Assembly (NCBI RefSeq): GCF_000818015.1
Contig: NZ_CP007511.1
Coordinates: 3,172,501 to 3,236,500 of the forward strand
Direction: 5' to 3'
DNA: 64,000 nucleotides
Source: Stutzerimonas balearica DSM 6083
GTDB taxonomy: Bacteria > Pseudomonadota > Gammaproteobacteria > Pseudomonadales > Pseudomonadaceae
Made by a program: the position numbers and the translations under genes. Below the pieces are notes generated by a model. That model did no database searches. It was not told the DNA's origin and saw nothing but the letters and a program-made list of their open reading frames with translations. Shown here piece after piece: positions 22,890 through 31,871 of this stretch. The stretch's first letter is position 1. Each line of letters starts with the position of its first letter.

Positions 22890-24880
22890 GTAGTTGGAGA
22901 GACGCCATCCTGAACGATTTTGTACCCAACGTCAGCAAGCTGACCCTGGTCGCGGACCCGGATTGTCTGCTGACCGAGGAGAAGCTGGCATTGGAGCTTC
23001 GCGGGCGCGGGTTCGACCTGATCGAGTTCAGTGACCCGGTCGAATTCAGATACGCCTATGAGTCAAAGTACCGTTCGATCTGGGACCGGGGTGAGCACAC
23101 CGATCTGGTGGTAGTCCTCCGCTTGCAGGATGCGGAGCTGGAATCCTTGCCTTACGACCTACTCCAGGCGGGCCGCAAGCTTTCATTCAACTTGGGGGAT
23201 CTCTTTCCCAACCTGAGCTATCCGGTCATTGAAAAGCTCGACAGGAGCTTGCTGGATTCGCTTTTTGAGGCCCAGCGCAAGTCGCCGCCGGATCGCATGG
23301 GCGACAACGCCACCAAGGATTTCATTCTCCGTCATGTGTTCGGCATTGCAGCGGAACTAATTGGGGGCGAGGTGGAGCTGCTTCGCGCATTGCTGCGCCT
23401 GCACTATGGGAAGCTACAGATCCCGCTGATGCTGGCTGAGCGGCTTATCCAGGTTCTCAAAGGGCATGATGGATTCAAGGCTTGGCCGCTCTCTGAAATC
23501 GTTCCGGACGATGAGGCGTTCTTCGCCTTTTTGCAGGAACGCTGGCCGCTATTTCTTTCCAGGCTCGGCAGCGCTCATCAGGTACGGGAGGATTCGCCGG
23601 AATACGGCCTCAAGTATCCCGGCCCTGATCGCCTGCCGTTCGACCATCAGGACATCAAGGTCTACATCGACAACCTGTTCCTGGAGGGGAAACTCACCCC
23701 TGTCGAGGCCAAAGGCATTGAAGTGGATGCCGGGTCCTGGGTTCGTAGCGGCATCGCCACGTCCGGCGTGGACGATGACGATCTACGGATCTCTCGCTTG
23801 TTTGGCCTTGTCGAGAAGGAGCTGCCCACTGCGGAAGCGCGTTACTCTGATTGGACCGCTTTCGCGCTGAAATGGGCCGAGCTCTCTTCGCTGGTTCATT
23901 GTGGCAACAGCACCGAGCATCAGACCCGACTCAAGGAAATCGGCGATGCACTGAACACGACCTTTGCCGGTTGGCTGGCGGACCACTACTCCAGTCTGAT
24001 CAACTTACCGCCGACCAATCCGGCCATGCTCCACCATGTGCCGCGCCGCCTGGCTCGGGACATCGAGGACTCCGGTAGCAGCCGGGCCGCGCTGATCGTG
24101 GTTGATGGTCTGGCCCTGGACCAGTGGGTGACCATTCGCCAGCTACTGCAAAAGCAGGATGCCAATCTGGTCATGCGCGAATCCGCGACCTTCGCCTGGA
24201 TTCCGACGCTGACCTCGGTATCGCGGCAATCGATCTTCTCGGGCAAGCCGCCGCTCTATTTCCCGTCATCCATCAACTCGACCAACAGCGAAGAGAAACT
24301 CTGGAAGCAGTTCTGGGAAGGCCATGGCCTGTCTCGGCTGGATGTCGCCTACCAGCGCGGCCTTGGCGACGGCGATGCTGCGGGCGTCCTCGACTCCGCA
24401 ATCCATCCCGGAAAGACCAAGGTGGTTGGGCTGGTCGTGGACAAGGTGGACAAGATCATGCACGGCATGCAACTCGGCTCGGCCGGGATGCACAACCAGA
24501 TCAAGCAGTGGTGCCATGCAGGGTTTCTTTCCGCGATGGTCGGCCAACTGCTGGATTACGGCTATGAGGTCTGGCTGACGGCCGATCACGGCAACATTCA
24601 ATGCGAAGGCAAAGGCCGCCCATCTGAGGGTGTGATTGCCGAGACTCGCGGCGAGCGGGTTCGTGTCTATCCCACGCCGGAACTCCGCGCTCAGGTGGCC
24701 GGGGCCTTCCCGTTTGCCCACGAGTGGCAGCCGGTCGGGTTGCCCGCAGATTATTTCCCTCTGGTAGCCGGTGGCCGCGACGCATTCGTGAATCCGGGAG
24801 ATGCCATCGTAGGTCACGGCGGTGTAGCCATCGAAGAAGTCATCGTGCCCCTTGTGAAGTTTGAAAGGAGAACACGGTGA
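22886..24880 (+). CDS. pglZ: PglZ, BREX alkaline-phosphatase-superfamily protein
   Basis: A 664-residue protein. The PglZ domain occupies roughly residues 380-660: ALIVVDGLALDQW (metal-binding Asp), FAWIPTLTSVSRQSIFSGK (nucleophile region), WLTADHGNIQ (Asp-His metal ligands) and GHGGVAIEEVIVP (His ligand). PglZ is the core gene shared by all BREX types and behaves as a metal-dependent phosphodiesterase or nuclease. Its ATG overlaps the brxHII stop by four bases. The N-terminal half is family-specific and has no motif I can name. Confidence 0.92.
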   Translation: MSSWRDAILNDFVPNVSKLTLVADPDCLLTEEKLALELRGRGFDLIEFSDPVEFRYAYESKYRSIWDRGEHTDLVVVLRLQDAELESLPYDLLQAGRKLSFNLGDLFPNLSYPVIEKLDRSLLDSLFEAQRKSPPDRMGDNATKDFILRHVFGIAAELIGGEVELLRALLRLHYGKLQIPLMLAERLIQVLKGHDGFKAWPLSEIVPDDEAFFAFLQERWPLFLSRLGSAHQVREDSPEYGLKYPGPDRLPFDHQDIKVYIDNLFLEGKLTPVEAKGIEVDAGSWVRSGIATSGVDDDDLRISRLFGLVEKELPTAEARYSDWTAFALKWAELSSLVHCGNSTEHQTRLKEIGDALNTTFAGWLADHYSSLINLPPTNPAMLHHVPRRLARDIEDSGSSRAALIVVDGLALDQWVTIRQLLQKQDANLVMRESATFAWIPTLTSVSRQSIFSGKPPLYFPSSINSTNSEEKLWKQFWEGHGLSRLDVAYQRGLGDGDAAGVLDSAIHPGKTKVVGLVVDKVDKIMHGMQLGSAGMHNQIKQWCHAGFLSAMVGQLLDYGYEVWLTADHGNIQCEGKGRPSEGVIAETRGERVRVYPTPELRAQVAGAFPFAHEWQPVGLPADYFPLVAGGRDAFVNPGDAIVGHGGVAIEEVIVPLVKFERRTR

Positions 24881-25674
24881 TGGGCAAAAGACATGAAGCC
24901 ATTGGCATCAAGCAGGCGATCCGTTTCGAGTGGATGCAGAAGGCAGCCAATCTGCTGCTGGCAGGCCTCGACGCCAAAACCATCCGCCAGGAGCTGCATG
25001 AGTTCCTCGTGGACAGAAAAGGCAACGGCTCAGAGCGCGAACGAAGCGATCAGACCCGGACCTTCGTGGTCAACAACTTGATGAAGATCTGGGTCTCTCC
25101 TGACCCCGAGTTGATCCCGTTCCGGGATGCCTCGCTGGCGCTTCTGCGGGAAAACCCGGCCATGGCTCTGGCGGTCCACTGGGGGATGATCTCGGCGGTG
25201 TATCCGTTCTGGTTCAATGTGGCCCGCCAGACCGGCCGTTTGCTGGCCTTGCAGGATCAGGTGACCCAGACCCAGATCATCAACCGCCTGAAGGAACAGT
25301 ACGGCGACCGGCAAACCGTCAGCCGCTATGCCCGGTTCGTCATCCGCTCCTTTGTCGCCTGGGGAGCCCTGAAGGATTCCGAGACCAAAGGCTGCTATGA
25401 GAAAGCCGCTCCGGTGAGCATTGCCGAGCCAAACCTGGCCATCCTGATGTTTGAATCCGCACTCCTGGCCACACCGGAGGCCAAGGGCGCATTGGGTCTG
25501 CTCCTGAACAACCCGGCATTCTTCCCATTCCAGCTCCCCGTGATGACCGGTGACTTTGTATCCCAACGCAGCGAGCGTATCGACGTGGTTCGCTATGGAC
25601 TGGACGATGAGCTGTTGAAGTTGAAGGATCAGCAAAATTGTACATACAGTAAAAACTACTGCCGAGCAGATTAA
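24880..25674 (+). CDS. brxA: BrxA (DUF1819-like) BREX protein
   Basis: A 264-residue protein of the BrxA/DUF1819 family, a small helical, DNA-binding-type protein found in most BREX loci. GTG 24877 and ATG 24880 are both possible; AAGGAG at 24865 favours ATG 24880, which overlaps the pglZ stop by one base. Most of the chain reads as a normal BrxA, but the last 15 residues (KDQQNCTYSKNYCRAD) look unlike the rest and come from AT-rich DNA, so the natural C terminus may have been altered at the cargo edge. Confidence 0.85.
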   Translation: MGKRHEAIGIKQAIRFEWMQKAANLLLAGLDAKTIRQELHEFLVDRKGNGSERERSDQTRTFVVNNLMKIWVSPDPELIPFRDASLALLRENPAMALAVHWGMISAVYPFWFNVARQTGRLLALQDQVTQTQIINRLKEQYGDRQTVSRYARFVIRSFVAWGALKDSETKGCYEKAAPVSIAEPNLAILMFESALLATPEAKGALGLLLNNPAFFPFQLPVMTGDFVSQRSERIDVVRYGLDDELLKLKDQQNCTYSKNYCRAD

Positions 25675-25680
25675 ACAGCC

Positions 25681-25696
25681 GGGTTCTTTCGAACCC
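25681..25696 (+). terminator. Hairpin after brxA
   Basis: GGGTTC-TTTC-GAACCC forms a perfect six-base-pair stem seven bases after the brxA stop. No T run follows, so it may stabilise the 3' end rather than terminate transcription. Confidence 0.35.
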
Positions 25697-25709
25697 AGTG
25701 AGGGGGTCC

Positions 25710-25844
25710 ATGCATCAGCAGACGCAGCCAGCACCAAGAGAGCATCATTTCTACGTTGCGATTGCCAAGTTCCTTTTTCACCATCCGGAGCACGGCGTTG
25801 TATCAGTGCAGGACCCGATCAAGGTCAAGGACGCAGAGCGGTAG
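25710..25844 (+). pseudogene. 5' fragment of an HTH-containing gene, cut by an in-frame amber codon
   Basis: ATG 25710 has a strong ribosome-binding site (GAGGGGG) and opens a frame of 44 residues (MHQQTQPAPREHHFYVAIAK...) that stops at TAG 25842. The same frame reopens at once and continues to 27095. The downstream part has only a TTG start without a ribosome-binding site. The likeliest reading is one gene interrupted by a nonsense mutation. A GGGGCT/AGCCCC inverted repeat directly follows the TAG. Confidence 0.5.
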
Positions 25845-25871
25845 GGGCTCAGCCCCCTCATACTCTATGGA

Positions 25872-27095
25872 TTGACCGTTGCCGGGTTGCCCATTCGGTG
25901 GATGACCTTTACCCCAGCCGATCAGCCCAGGGCCTTCCGGGATGTTCTTTTGGATGCGTGGCGTAACGCCAAGGGCTTGCGTGGCCGACCGGACATTCTG
26001 CGGATCAATCGCCACCTCGCGACGGCCAGCCCTGAACTGGTAGGGGAAATGGCAAGAATCGGAGTCCAGGTCGAGGTCGCTGATGCCAAGGAGAAATCCC
26101 TTCCAGCGTCTCTGCGCTCGGCCCAGGACTCCAGCCGGTGTCTGCTGAGGAAGCACGACGGAAAAGACCGATCTCTTACCGGGTCCATCCAGGCCCTTTG
26201 CCGGGACGCTCAGAATGACCACGATTTTCGTATCAGGGATGGTCACAGAGGCGTGAACAGCCGCGAGGTCGTGGTCAGAATCCAGCAGTGGCTGGCCTTA
26301 CCGGCGCAAGTACCGGTGCCAACAATGACAGGTGGGCTCGACTGGGAACCCGGTCCATGGATGTCGTCCTGGGAGACCTCTCTGCCGCCCGATCAGCCCC
26401 GTTATTTCAACCTCGACGGGTTCGATGGCAGGACTTGGCTGGTGACAGGTGAGAAGGCACCGGACGGCATCGTTGAGGATGATGATTTCTGGGCCGACAG
26501 TGACTATGACAACGCAGCCGAAATCGCCAAGAACCTCGTGGCGTGCTGGCCCAATTCGCCTGCAGACGTTGCCAAGTGTGCAGGGATCACCCTGCGGGAA
26601 CTTCAATGGTTCACCTCGGGAAAGGCTCCCCTGGGCCGACATGCACGCTTTGACCTGGAAGACTTGCTCGGCATCGAATACGACGAACGCATGGGTAGTT
26701 ATGTAGGGGCCGGGCCTTATGTGCTGGTGGCCCACAAACCCCAGGCCATCAAGGAGGTCTACGAAGCCATGTCCAAAGGCGGAGACGCACGTCCCTGTGA
26801 GATTGTCCCTCGCCAGGGAGCCGCAGACCCAAGCTGGCGATACGTGTTGATCAATACGTATGGAGAGCCCCCGAGCATTGTGATGGCACCTCGCGGAGCA
26901 AATATCACGGAGCGTCTTCCGGACTTGCTTATGAATTATGACGGCATCAGGACTGTCGCTCCGGAGTTCTACCGGGATGTCGTTTCTACCTGCGCCCGGG
27001 CCTTCCGCGAACCTGCCGTCAACATCCGGGAGATGAAAGACTTCGTAAAACGCTACGAAACGCACTGGGCAGATTGCGCCTGGCAGCCGGAGTGA
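25872..27095 (+). CDS. Unrecognised protein with a Cro/CI-like HTH segment (3' part of an interrupted gene)
   Basis: An open frame of 407 residues from TTG 25872; the true start is probably ATG 25710, interrupted by TAG 25842. I do not recognise the family. A segment near residues 230-265 (PADVAKCAGITLRELQWFTSGKAPLG) resembles a Cro/CI-type helix-turn-helix, so DNA binding is plausible. The rest has no motif I can name. Its stop lies one base from the stop of the convergent backbone gene, marking the exact edge of the plus-strand cargo. Whether it is functional is unclear. Confidence 0.5.
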   Translation: MTVAGLPIRWMTFTPADQPRAFRDVLLDAWRNAKGLRGRPDILRINRHLATASPELVGEMARIGVQVEVADAKEKSLPASLRSAQDSSRCLLRKHDGKDRSLTGSIQALCRDAQNDHDFRIRDGHRGVNSREVVVRIQQWLALPAQVPVPTMTGGLDWEPGPWMSSWETSLPPDQPRYFNLDGFDGRTWLVTGEKAPDGIVEDDDFWADSDYDNAAEIAKNLVACWPNSPADVAKCAGITLRELQWFTSGKAPLGRHARFDLEDLLGIEYDERMGSYVGAGPYVLVAHKPQAIKEVYEAMSKGGDARPCEIVPRQGAADPSWRYVLINTYGEPPSIVMAPRGANITERLPDLLMNYDGIRTVAPEFYRDVVSTCARAFREPAVNIREMKDFVKRYETHWADCAWQPE

Positions 27096-27096
27096 T

Positions 27097-27846
27097 CTAC
27101 AGATACTTCTTGAACGTCGCCGCCGCAATGCATACCGCCACGCCGAGCAGCACGGCGCTGGGCAGCAGGATCAGCAACGGGTTCACGCTGACCGGCAGTG
27201 CCAGGTAAGTCACCCACGGCAGCACGGCCAATGGGATCAGGCTGGCCCTGGCGCGGTGATAGATGAACCCCGATTCGCGTCCCGCGCCGAAGCGGCGGAT
27301 GTCCCGGCGTACCAGGCCGTCGACCAATCCGACGAAGGCGGCCATCAGGAACAGCGGCAGGGTCAGGCACAGCACCAGCAGCCGCACGAGGAAGACCAGC
27401 GTCGTGTAGGCCGCCGCGATCAGGTAGCTCTCCACGTTCACGTAGACCAAGCCGATGTAGTAGCGGAAGTCCTTGGTCGGGCGATGGCTGCCGGCGCTGG
27501 CCTGCGCCGCGGCGTCGCGTATCCAGTCCAGCAGGCCGCTCTTCACGAACAACCAGTCGTAGCCTTGCTCGACCAGCCGGTGCGCGGTGCGCCCCGGCTC
27601 CTGCACCAGCGCGCTGCGCGTGAAATGCGTGGAGAGCTGATCCAGCTCGTAGTGCAGCATGCCCTGCGCGTGGCGCCAGCCCTGCTCGGGCCAGAAGAAG
27701 TGCATGCCGACGCATTCGATCAGGATGCACAGCAGCAGCGCGCCGCACAGCACGCCGAAGAAGCGGAACGGCAGCGTGACCAGGCCGGCGATCAGCCCCT
27801 GCTGTCGTTGCTGCTGGCGCTGGGCAGCGACGGCCGGATCGCTCAT
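27097..27846 (-). CDS. DUF4400-like ICE membrane protein (TIGR03747-like)
   Basis: A 249-residue inner-membrane protein with four or five hydrophobic segments (about residues 25-50, 140-185 and 215-245) and a soluble loop between the first two. It is the constant partner gene of TraD in this ICE class and overlaps it by four bases. A role in coupling or mating-pair stabilisation is presumed from position only. Its 3' end is the boundary of the BREX cargo hotspot. Confidence 0.88.
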   Translation of the reverse strand: MSDPAVAAQRQQQRQQGLIAGLVTLPFRFFGVLCGALLLCILIECVGMHFFWPEQGWRHAQGMLHYELDQLSTHFTRSALVQEPGRTAHRLVEQGYDWLFVKSGLLDWIRDAAAQASAGSHRPTKDFRYYIGLVYVNVESYLIAAAYTTLVFLVRLLVLCLTLPLFLMAAFVGLVDGLVRRDIRRFGAGRESGFIYHRARASLIPLAVLPWVTYLALPVSVNPLLILLPSAVLLGVAVCIAAATFKKYL

Positions 27847-29999
27847 GCTTCGGCCTCTTCAGCGGCGGCCATCTGCCTGAAGTCGTCCAGCAGGTCGTCG
27901 GGCAGCGCCTTGTCCTGCAGGCCGGGGATGCCTTGGTTCTCCCACCAGTCTCCTGCCTCGACGTAGTGCTGCCGCATGTAGCCGGCCAGCTCCTGCAGAT
28001 CCTTCGGCATGGCTTCGTCGGGGTCGGGTGCCGGCAGCGGCATGCGGACTTTCCAGAGGTTGCCGCCCTCGATCAGCGCGAAGCACTGCCCCTTCGGTAG
28101 CGCCACCACATGCGCGGGCTCGATCAACGGCACGCTGGTCGTGCTGATGCGGTCCTGCGTGTTGGACGTGAACGCGGTATTGCCGTGCGGGTCGGAGCTG
28201 TCGGTGGCGCCGCTCATCAGTGCCGTGGCGTACACCTCGACCTTGGGCAGTTGTCGCGTCAGCAGCTCGGCGGTGGCGGTCTCGCGCACGCGCAGCATGA
28301 ACAGGTTGTTGAAGTTGCCGACCACCTGACCGGCCTTGGCACGATTGCCGATGCGCGCCTCGATGTCGCTCAAGGTCTGCGTGTAGGCCGTCACCTGCAC
28401 GCCGGCACCGCCGCCCTTGTTGACCATCGGGATGAACTCGTCGCCCATGAGTTCATTGAATTCGTCGGCGTGGACGTTGATCGGAATCTTGGCGCCCGCC
28501 GCGGCGCCGGGCAGCCCGTCGTCGACGCCGAACTTGTAGATGTGGCCGGCGACCGAGACCAGATCGCTGAACATCGAGTTGCCCACCGCCGCCGCGACTT
28601 CGGCGTCGGACAGCGCATCCAGCCCCACGTAGACCACCGCGCGTTTGCGGATGACCTGCATCCAGTCGAAGATCGGTCGCGGGTCGGACAGGTCGGAATA
28701 GTTCGGTGCGAGCAGTTGCGCGATCTTGCCGGTGGTGAGCTTCTCCAGCAGCGGCAGCAGCGAAGCGACGATCTTGTCGAAGTACGTCCGGTCGTAGCGC
28801 ACGGCGCTGCGCAGACCGTCGAGCACGGGGTCATAGACGCGCACTTGGGACAGGTACTGTTCGAGGGCCACCACGCGCTTCTCGCGCCCGATCATGTTGC
28901 GCGGGATGTTCTTGTCGTTCAGCTTGGCTTCGAGCTGGACGATGACCTCCCAGGCCTTCGGCTCGTTCTTGGCGAAGTAGTGCTGGGCGTACTCGATGAA
29001 CAGCGCGTCGATGTTGATGACGTGGCGCTGGATCAGCAGGTAGTCCGGCCGCTGTCCCAGTTCCACCAGGGCGCGCGCGATGATGTTGACGAAGCGCCAG
29101 GCGAATTCGCGGAACGCGGCGCTGTTGCCTTCGCCGGAGAGCTGCCCGGCGATGCGCGTGGCCACCTCGGAGATCCGTCCGAACCGGCCCACGGCGTTGT
29201 AGCGCGCCGAGATGTCCGGCCAGCCCAGATGGAACACGTAGAACTCGCCTTCGCGCCCGGCGCGCTTGGCCTCGACGTACATGCGCTTCAACAGGTCCGC
29301 ATCGCCCTTGGGGTCGAAGACGATCACTACCTCGTGCTCGCCGCGGACCTTGCGGCGGATGTCTTGCGTGATGAACAGCTCGGCCAGCCGCGTCTTGCCC
29401 ACGCGCGTGGTGCCCAGCACCAGGGAGTGGCCGACGCGCTCGCCCAGCGGCAGCGTGACGTCGACCTCGTGCGGCTCGATGCCATGCAGGCGTGGCAGTC
29501 CGCCGACCGGCGGCAGCGGTCGCGCCGGGTTGAGCGGGCTGTCCCAGGCCAGCGCGCGCGCCAGTGTCGAGACGGGAAACGGCGCGAACTCAAGCCGCTC
29601 CTCCAGCCGCCGGGCGGCCCGGTAGATCGCCGTCGGCTCGACGTAGCGGCGGAACTCCGGCCGGTAGGTCTGCATCAGCCGGTGCGTGTGCCGCTGCTCC
29701 CAGCGAAAGCCCTGGCCGACGAACAGCCGTTGCTGACTCACCGGCACGTCGCGGCTGGTCATCACGTAGCGCGGCAGGCGGCGGATGTTGCGGCGATAGC
29801 GCAGGATCGCCCAGGCATCGCGCAGGCGAATCGCGCCGAAGGTCAGGAAGGCCAGCGCCGAGCCCAGGCCGAGCAGCGGGTTCAGCGCGAGCGACCACGG
29901 TGCCACCAGGCACAGAATCGCGGCGCCGGTGCAGACCGCCACGGTATAAAGCTCCACCGCTGGCCGCAGCAAGACCTCGACCGCATGCGGTTGGGCCAT
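27843..29999 (-). CDS. traD: TraD-type coupling protein (T4CP)
   Basis: A 718-residue coupling protein that should link the relaxosome to the T4SS. Two N-terminal membrane segments (about residues 15-60) anchor it; the P-loop GTTRVGKT lies near residues 196-203 and VVIVFDPKGDADLL nearby is a conserved ATPase segment. NVHADEFNEL near residue 510 serves as Walker B. Matches the ICE-specific TraD family (TIGR03743-like) in length and motifs. Starts eight bases after the TIGR03765-like gene. Confidence 0.93.
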   Translation of the reverse strand: MAQPHAVEVLLRPAVELYTVAVCTGAAILCLVAPWSLALNPLLGLGSALAFLTFGAIRLRDAWAILRYRRNIRRLPRYVMTSRDVPVSQQRLFVGQGFRWEQRHTHRLMQTYRPEFRRYVEPTAIYRAARRLEERLEFAPFPVSTLARALAWDSPLNPARPLPPVGGLPRLHGIEPHEVDVTLPLGERVGHSLVLGTTRVGKTRLAELFITQDIRRKVRGEHEVVIVFDPKGDADLLKRMYVEAKRAGREGEFYVFHLGWPDISARYNAVGRFGRISEVATRIAGQLSGEGNSAAFREFAWRFVNIIARALVELGQRPDYLLIQRHVINIDALFIEYAQHYFAKNEPKAWEVIVQLEAKLNDKNIPRNMIGREKRVVALEQYLSQVRVYDPVLDGLRSAVRYDRTYFDKIVASLLPLLEKLTTGKIAQLLAPNYSDLSDPRPIFDWMQVIRKRAVVYVGLDALSDAEVAAAVGNSMFSDLVSVAGHIYKFGVDDGLPGAAAGAKIPINVHADEFNELMGDEFIPMVNKGGGAGVQVTAYTQTLSDIEARIGNRAKAGQVVGNFNNLFMLRVRETATAELLTRQLPKVEVYATALMSGATDSSDPHGNTAFTSNTQDRISTTSVPLIEPAHVVALPKGQCFALIEGGNLWKVRMPLPAPDPDEAMPKDLQELAGYMRQHYVEAGDWWENQGIPGLQDKALPDDLLDDFRQMAAAEEAEA

Positions 30000-30007
30000 T
30001 TGCGCAC

Positions 30008-30541
30008 CTACTGCTCGACACCGGTGGACGTGATGAGCACCGGGTAGTGGCGCAGGCCCAGGCGCTGGGCCAGGTCGTCGCCGGAGGCCGGCGAGAGGGT
30101 CAGGCCGGGAGCCAGCCTGCGCAGCGCCGTCAGTGCGGCCATCGACTCCACGTTGACCACCAGGCCCACGGCCCCCAGCTCGCGCAGCGCGGCCTGCCGC
30201 TGCCGCAGCCAGGCGCGCGAACGCTCGTCGTCGCCGATCAGGAACAGTGCCGTCAGGCCCGGCGCCCGGATGACGCGGCGCTGCACCTCGCCCGGCGACA
30301 GTTGCGTCGAGCGCACCGGCAGCATGGCGGCTTCGGCGTCGGCCGCATTGCGCACGCGCGGGGCCGGCATCGGGGCCGGCGGCGTGGCCTGATCCGGCTG
30401 GGGATTCAGGGACCGGTAGTACGGCAGCGCGGAGGTGCCGCCGCGGTCTTCGACGACGATCAGGGGCGCGGAGGCGGTCTGGGCGAAGACGGTGGTCGTG
30501 GACAGCAGCCCGATGGCGGCGATGAGGACGATGTGGTTCAT
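30008..30541 (-). CDS. Exported ICE protein (TIGR03765-like)
   Basis: A 177-residue protein with a signal peptide ending near FAQTASA. The mature part has a Pro-rich segment and a C-terminal region (LGLRHYPVLITSTGVEQ) typical of a family fixed between TraD and the lytic transglycosylase in these ICEs. Start ATG 30541 overlaps the upstream stop by four bases. Function unknown; periplasmic location inferred. Confidence 0.85.
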   Translation of the reverse strand: MNHIVLIAAIGLLSTTTVFAQTASAPLIVVEDRGGTSALPYYRSLNPQPDQATPPAPMPAPRVRNAADAEAAMLPVRSTQLSPGEVQRRVIRAPGLTALFLIGDDERSRAWLRQRQAALRELGAVGLVVNVESMAALTALRRLAPGLTLSPASGDDLAQRLGLRHYPVLITSTGVEQ

Positions 30542-31158
30542 GGCGTGGTAGCCTGGAGGGTTGGAACGGGAACGTCGGGGTCGAGCACGCGGGTCAGGTG
30601 CCGATGCACGCTGCGCCGGTAGCGCGCCGCGGGTGCCCCGCCGGCGGGCCGGTGGTAGCGGCCGATGGCAAGCAGCCAGTCCTCGCCCGGCGTGTGCTGT
30701 TCGCGCAGGATTTCCGCAGCAATGGCGAGGTTGCGGTACGGGTCCAGCAGCTCGCAGGGCTGCGTGTAGCGATGCGTGTGGTAGCCGAGATTGACCTGGC
30801 CGAGGCCGGCGTCGATGCGATTGGCCGGCGTGTGGGCGAGCGCACGGTGCAGCCCCGCGCAGGCCGCGGCGCGGGTGGCATAGCGCTGCGGCGAGCCGGC
30901 GACGTTGAGCGTCCACGGCCAGGGGATCAGGCGCCCGCGCAGCATGGCGCCGCTCTCCTGCAAGGCCACCGCGTACAGCACCGCCGCCGGCACGTCTGCA
31001 CGATGCGCCGCCAGTTGATAGGCCGGCGGCGGCACTTCCCGCGCCGGCGTTGCGAAGGTCGCGGTGCCGGTGGCGAGCAGCAGCACGGCGCAGGCGCAGC
31101 GGATGGTGACGCGGGATGGCCGACGCTCCCGGCCCGTAGTGCCTATTGCCGCTGCCAT
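30538..31158 (-). CDS. Lytic transglycosylase (SLT-like) of the conjugation cluster
   Basis: A 206-residue exported enzyme that should open the peptidoglycan for the transfer channel. The catalytic Glu68 sits in ALQESG, followed by PWTLNVAG and DAGLGQVNLGYH, the usual SLT-domain segments. An internal hydrophobic stretch (about residues 20-37) serves as export signal. ATG 31158 overlaps the preceding gene by 16 bases; the frame is open further upstream, but that would only extend into the neighbouring gene. Confidence 0.88.
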   Translation of the reverse strand: MAAAIGTTGRERRPSRVTIRCACAVLLLATGTATFATPAREVPPPAYQLAAHRADVPAAVLYAVALQESGAMLRGRLIPWPWTLNVAGSPQRYATRAAACAGLHRALAHTPANRIDAGLGQVNLGYHTHRYTQPCELLDPYRNLAIAAEILREQHTPGEDWLLAIGRYHRPAGGAPAARYRRSVHRHLTRVLDPDVPVPTLQATTP

Positions 31159-31862
31159 TGGCCGTTCACCTCGCGCACCACGGCCGGCAGCTCGCCGGGC
31201 AGGCCGAGCGACAGCCAGCGCCCGGCATCGTGGTTGAGCGTGATGGTGCGGGCGCGCACCCTGGCCGGGTCGATGCCCGCCTGGGTGGCCCACTGCCGGA
31301 TGCGCGCGTCGTCCTGACGGCTGCCGACCATGTAGAGATCGAAGGCCGTGCCGGCCGCCTGCAACTGCCGCACGCGCTGCGCGCACGGTGCGCAGTCGGC
31401 CTTGACGAAGACCGCCAGGCGCCCGGAGCCGGTGTTGCCGGCACCCTGCGCCTTGGCGCCGGGCAGGCTCACGCGCGGCTGGCCGGGAAACAGGCGCTGC
31501 CACGCCGCGTCGTAGGCCCGCTGGTAGGCCAGCGTCTTGCCGACGCGCCGGGCCTCGGCCTGCACCTGCAACTCGGCGTAGCGCCTGCGCTCCTCCTCGC
31601 TGCGGGCCTCGATGCCCAGCGCCGTGAGCGGATCGAGCAGGGGCGAATAGACCCCGAGCGGCCCCTGCATCAGTTGCCGGTAACGCGCCCACTCCTCGGG
31701 CTGAAGCCCCCATTCCCGCGCCTGCCTCTCGTCGAGCGCGGCATCAGTGCCCGGCTGCACCTGGGCGGGCACCATGCGCGAGTTCGTCACCGGGGCCGGC
31801 TGGGCGGATGCGCCGAAAGCGGCGAACAGGACGACGGCAGCGAGCAACGACCGCAGGATCAT
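31143..31862 (-). CDS. Exported thioredoxin-like ICE protein (TIGR03759-like)
   Basis: A 239-residue protein with a signal peptide (about residues 1-20) and a C-terminal thioredoxin-like region holding CAPC at residues 157-160. It is a conserved member of the block encoding transglycosylase and TraD. The CxxC pair suggests disulfide handling in the periplasm, complementing the CPYC protein of block A. Start ATG 31862 lies nine bases after the coiled-coil gene. Confidence 0.86.
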   Translation of the reverse strand: MILRSLLAAVVLFAAFGASAQPAPVTNSRMVPAQVQPGTDAALDERQAREWGLQPEEWARYRQLMQGPLGVYSPLLDPLTALGIEARSEEERRRYAELQVQAEARRVGKTLAYQRAYDAAWQRLFPGQPRVSLPGAKAQGAGNTGSGRLAVFVKADCAPCAQRVRQLQAAGTAFDLYMVGSRQDDARIRQWATQAGIDPARVRARTITLNHDAGRWLSLGLPGELPAVVREVNGQWQRQ

Positions 31863-31871
31863 GGCGACCTC

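Noticed and set aside
28110..30047. Long plus-strand frame opposite traD
   Set aside because: Mirror of the TraD codons with no recognisable motif.
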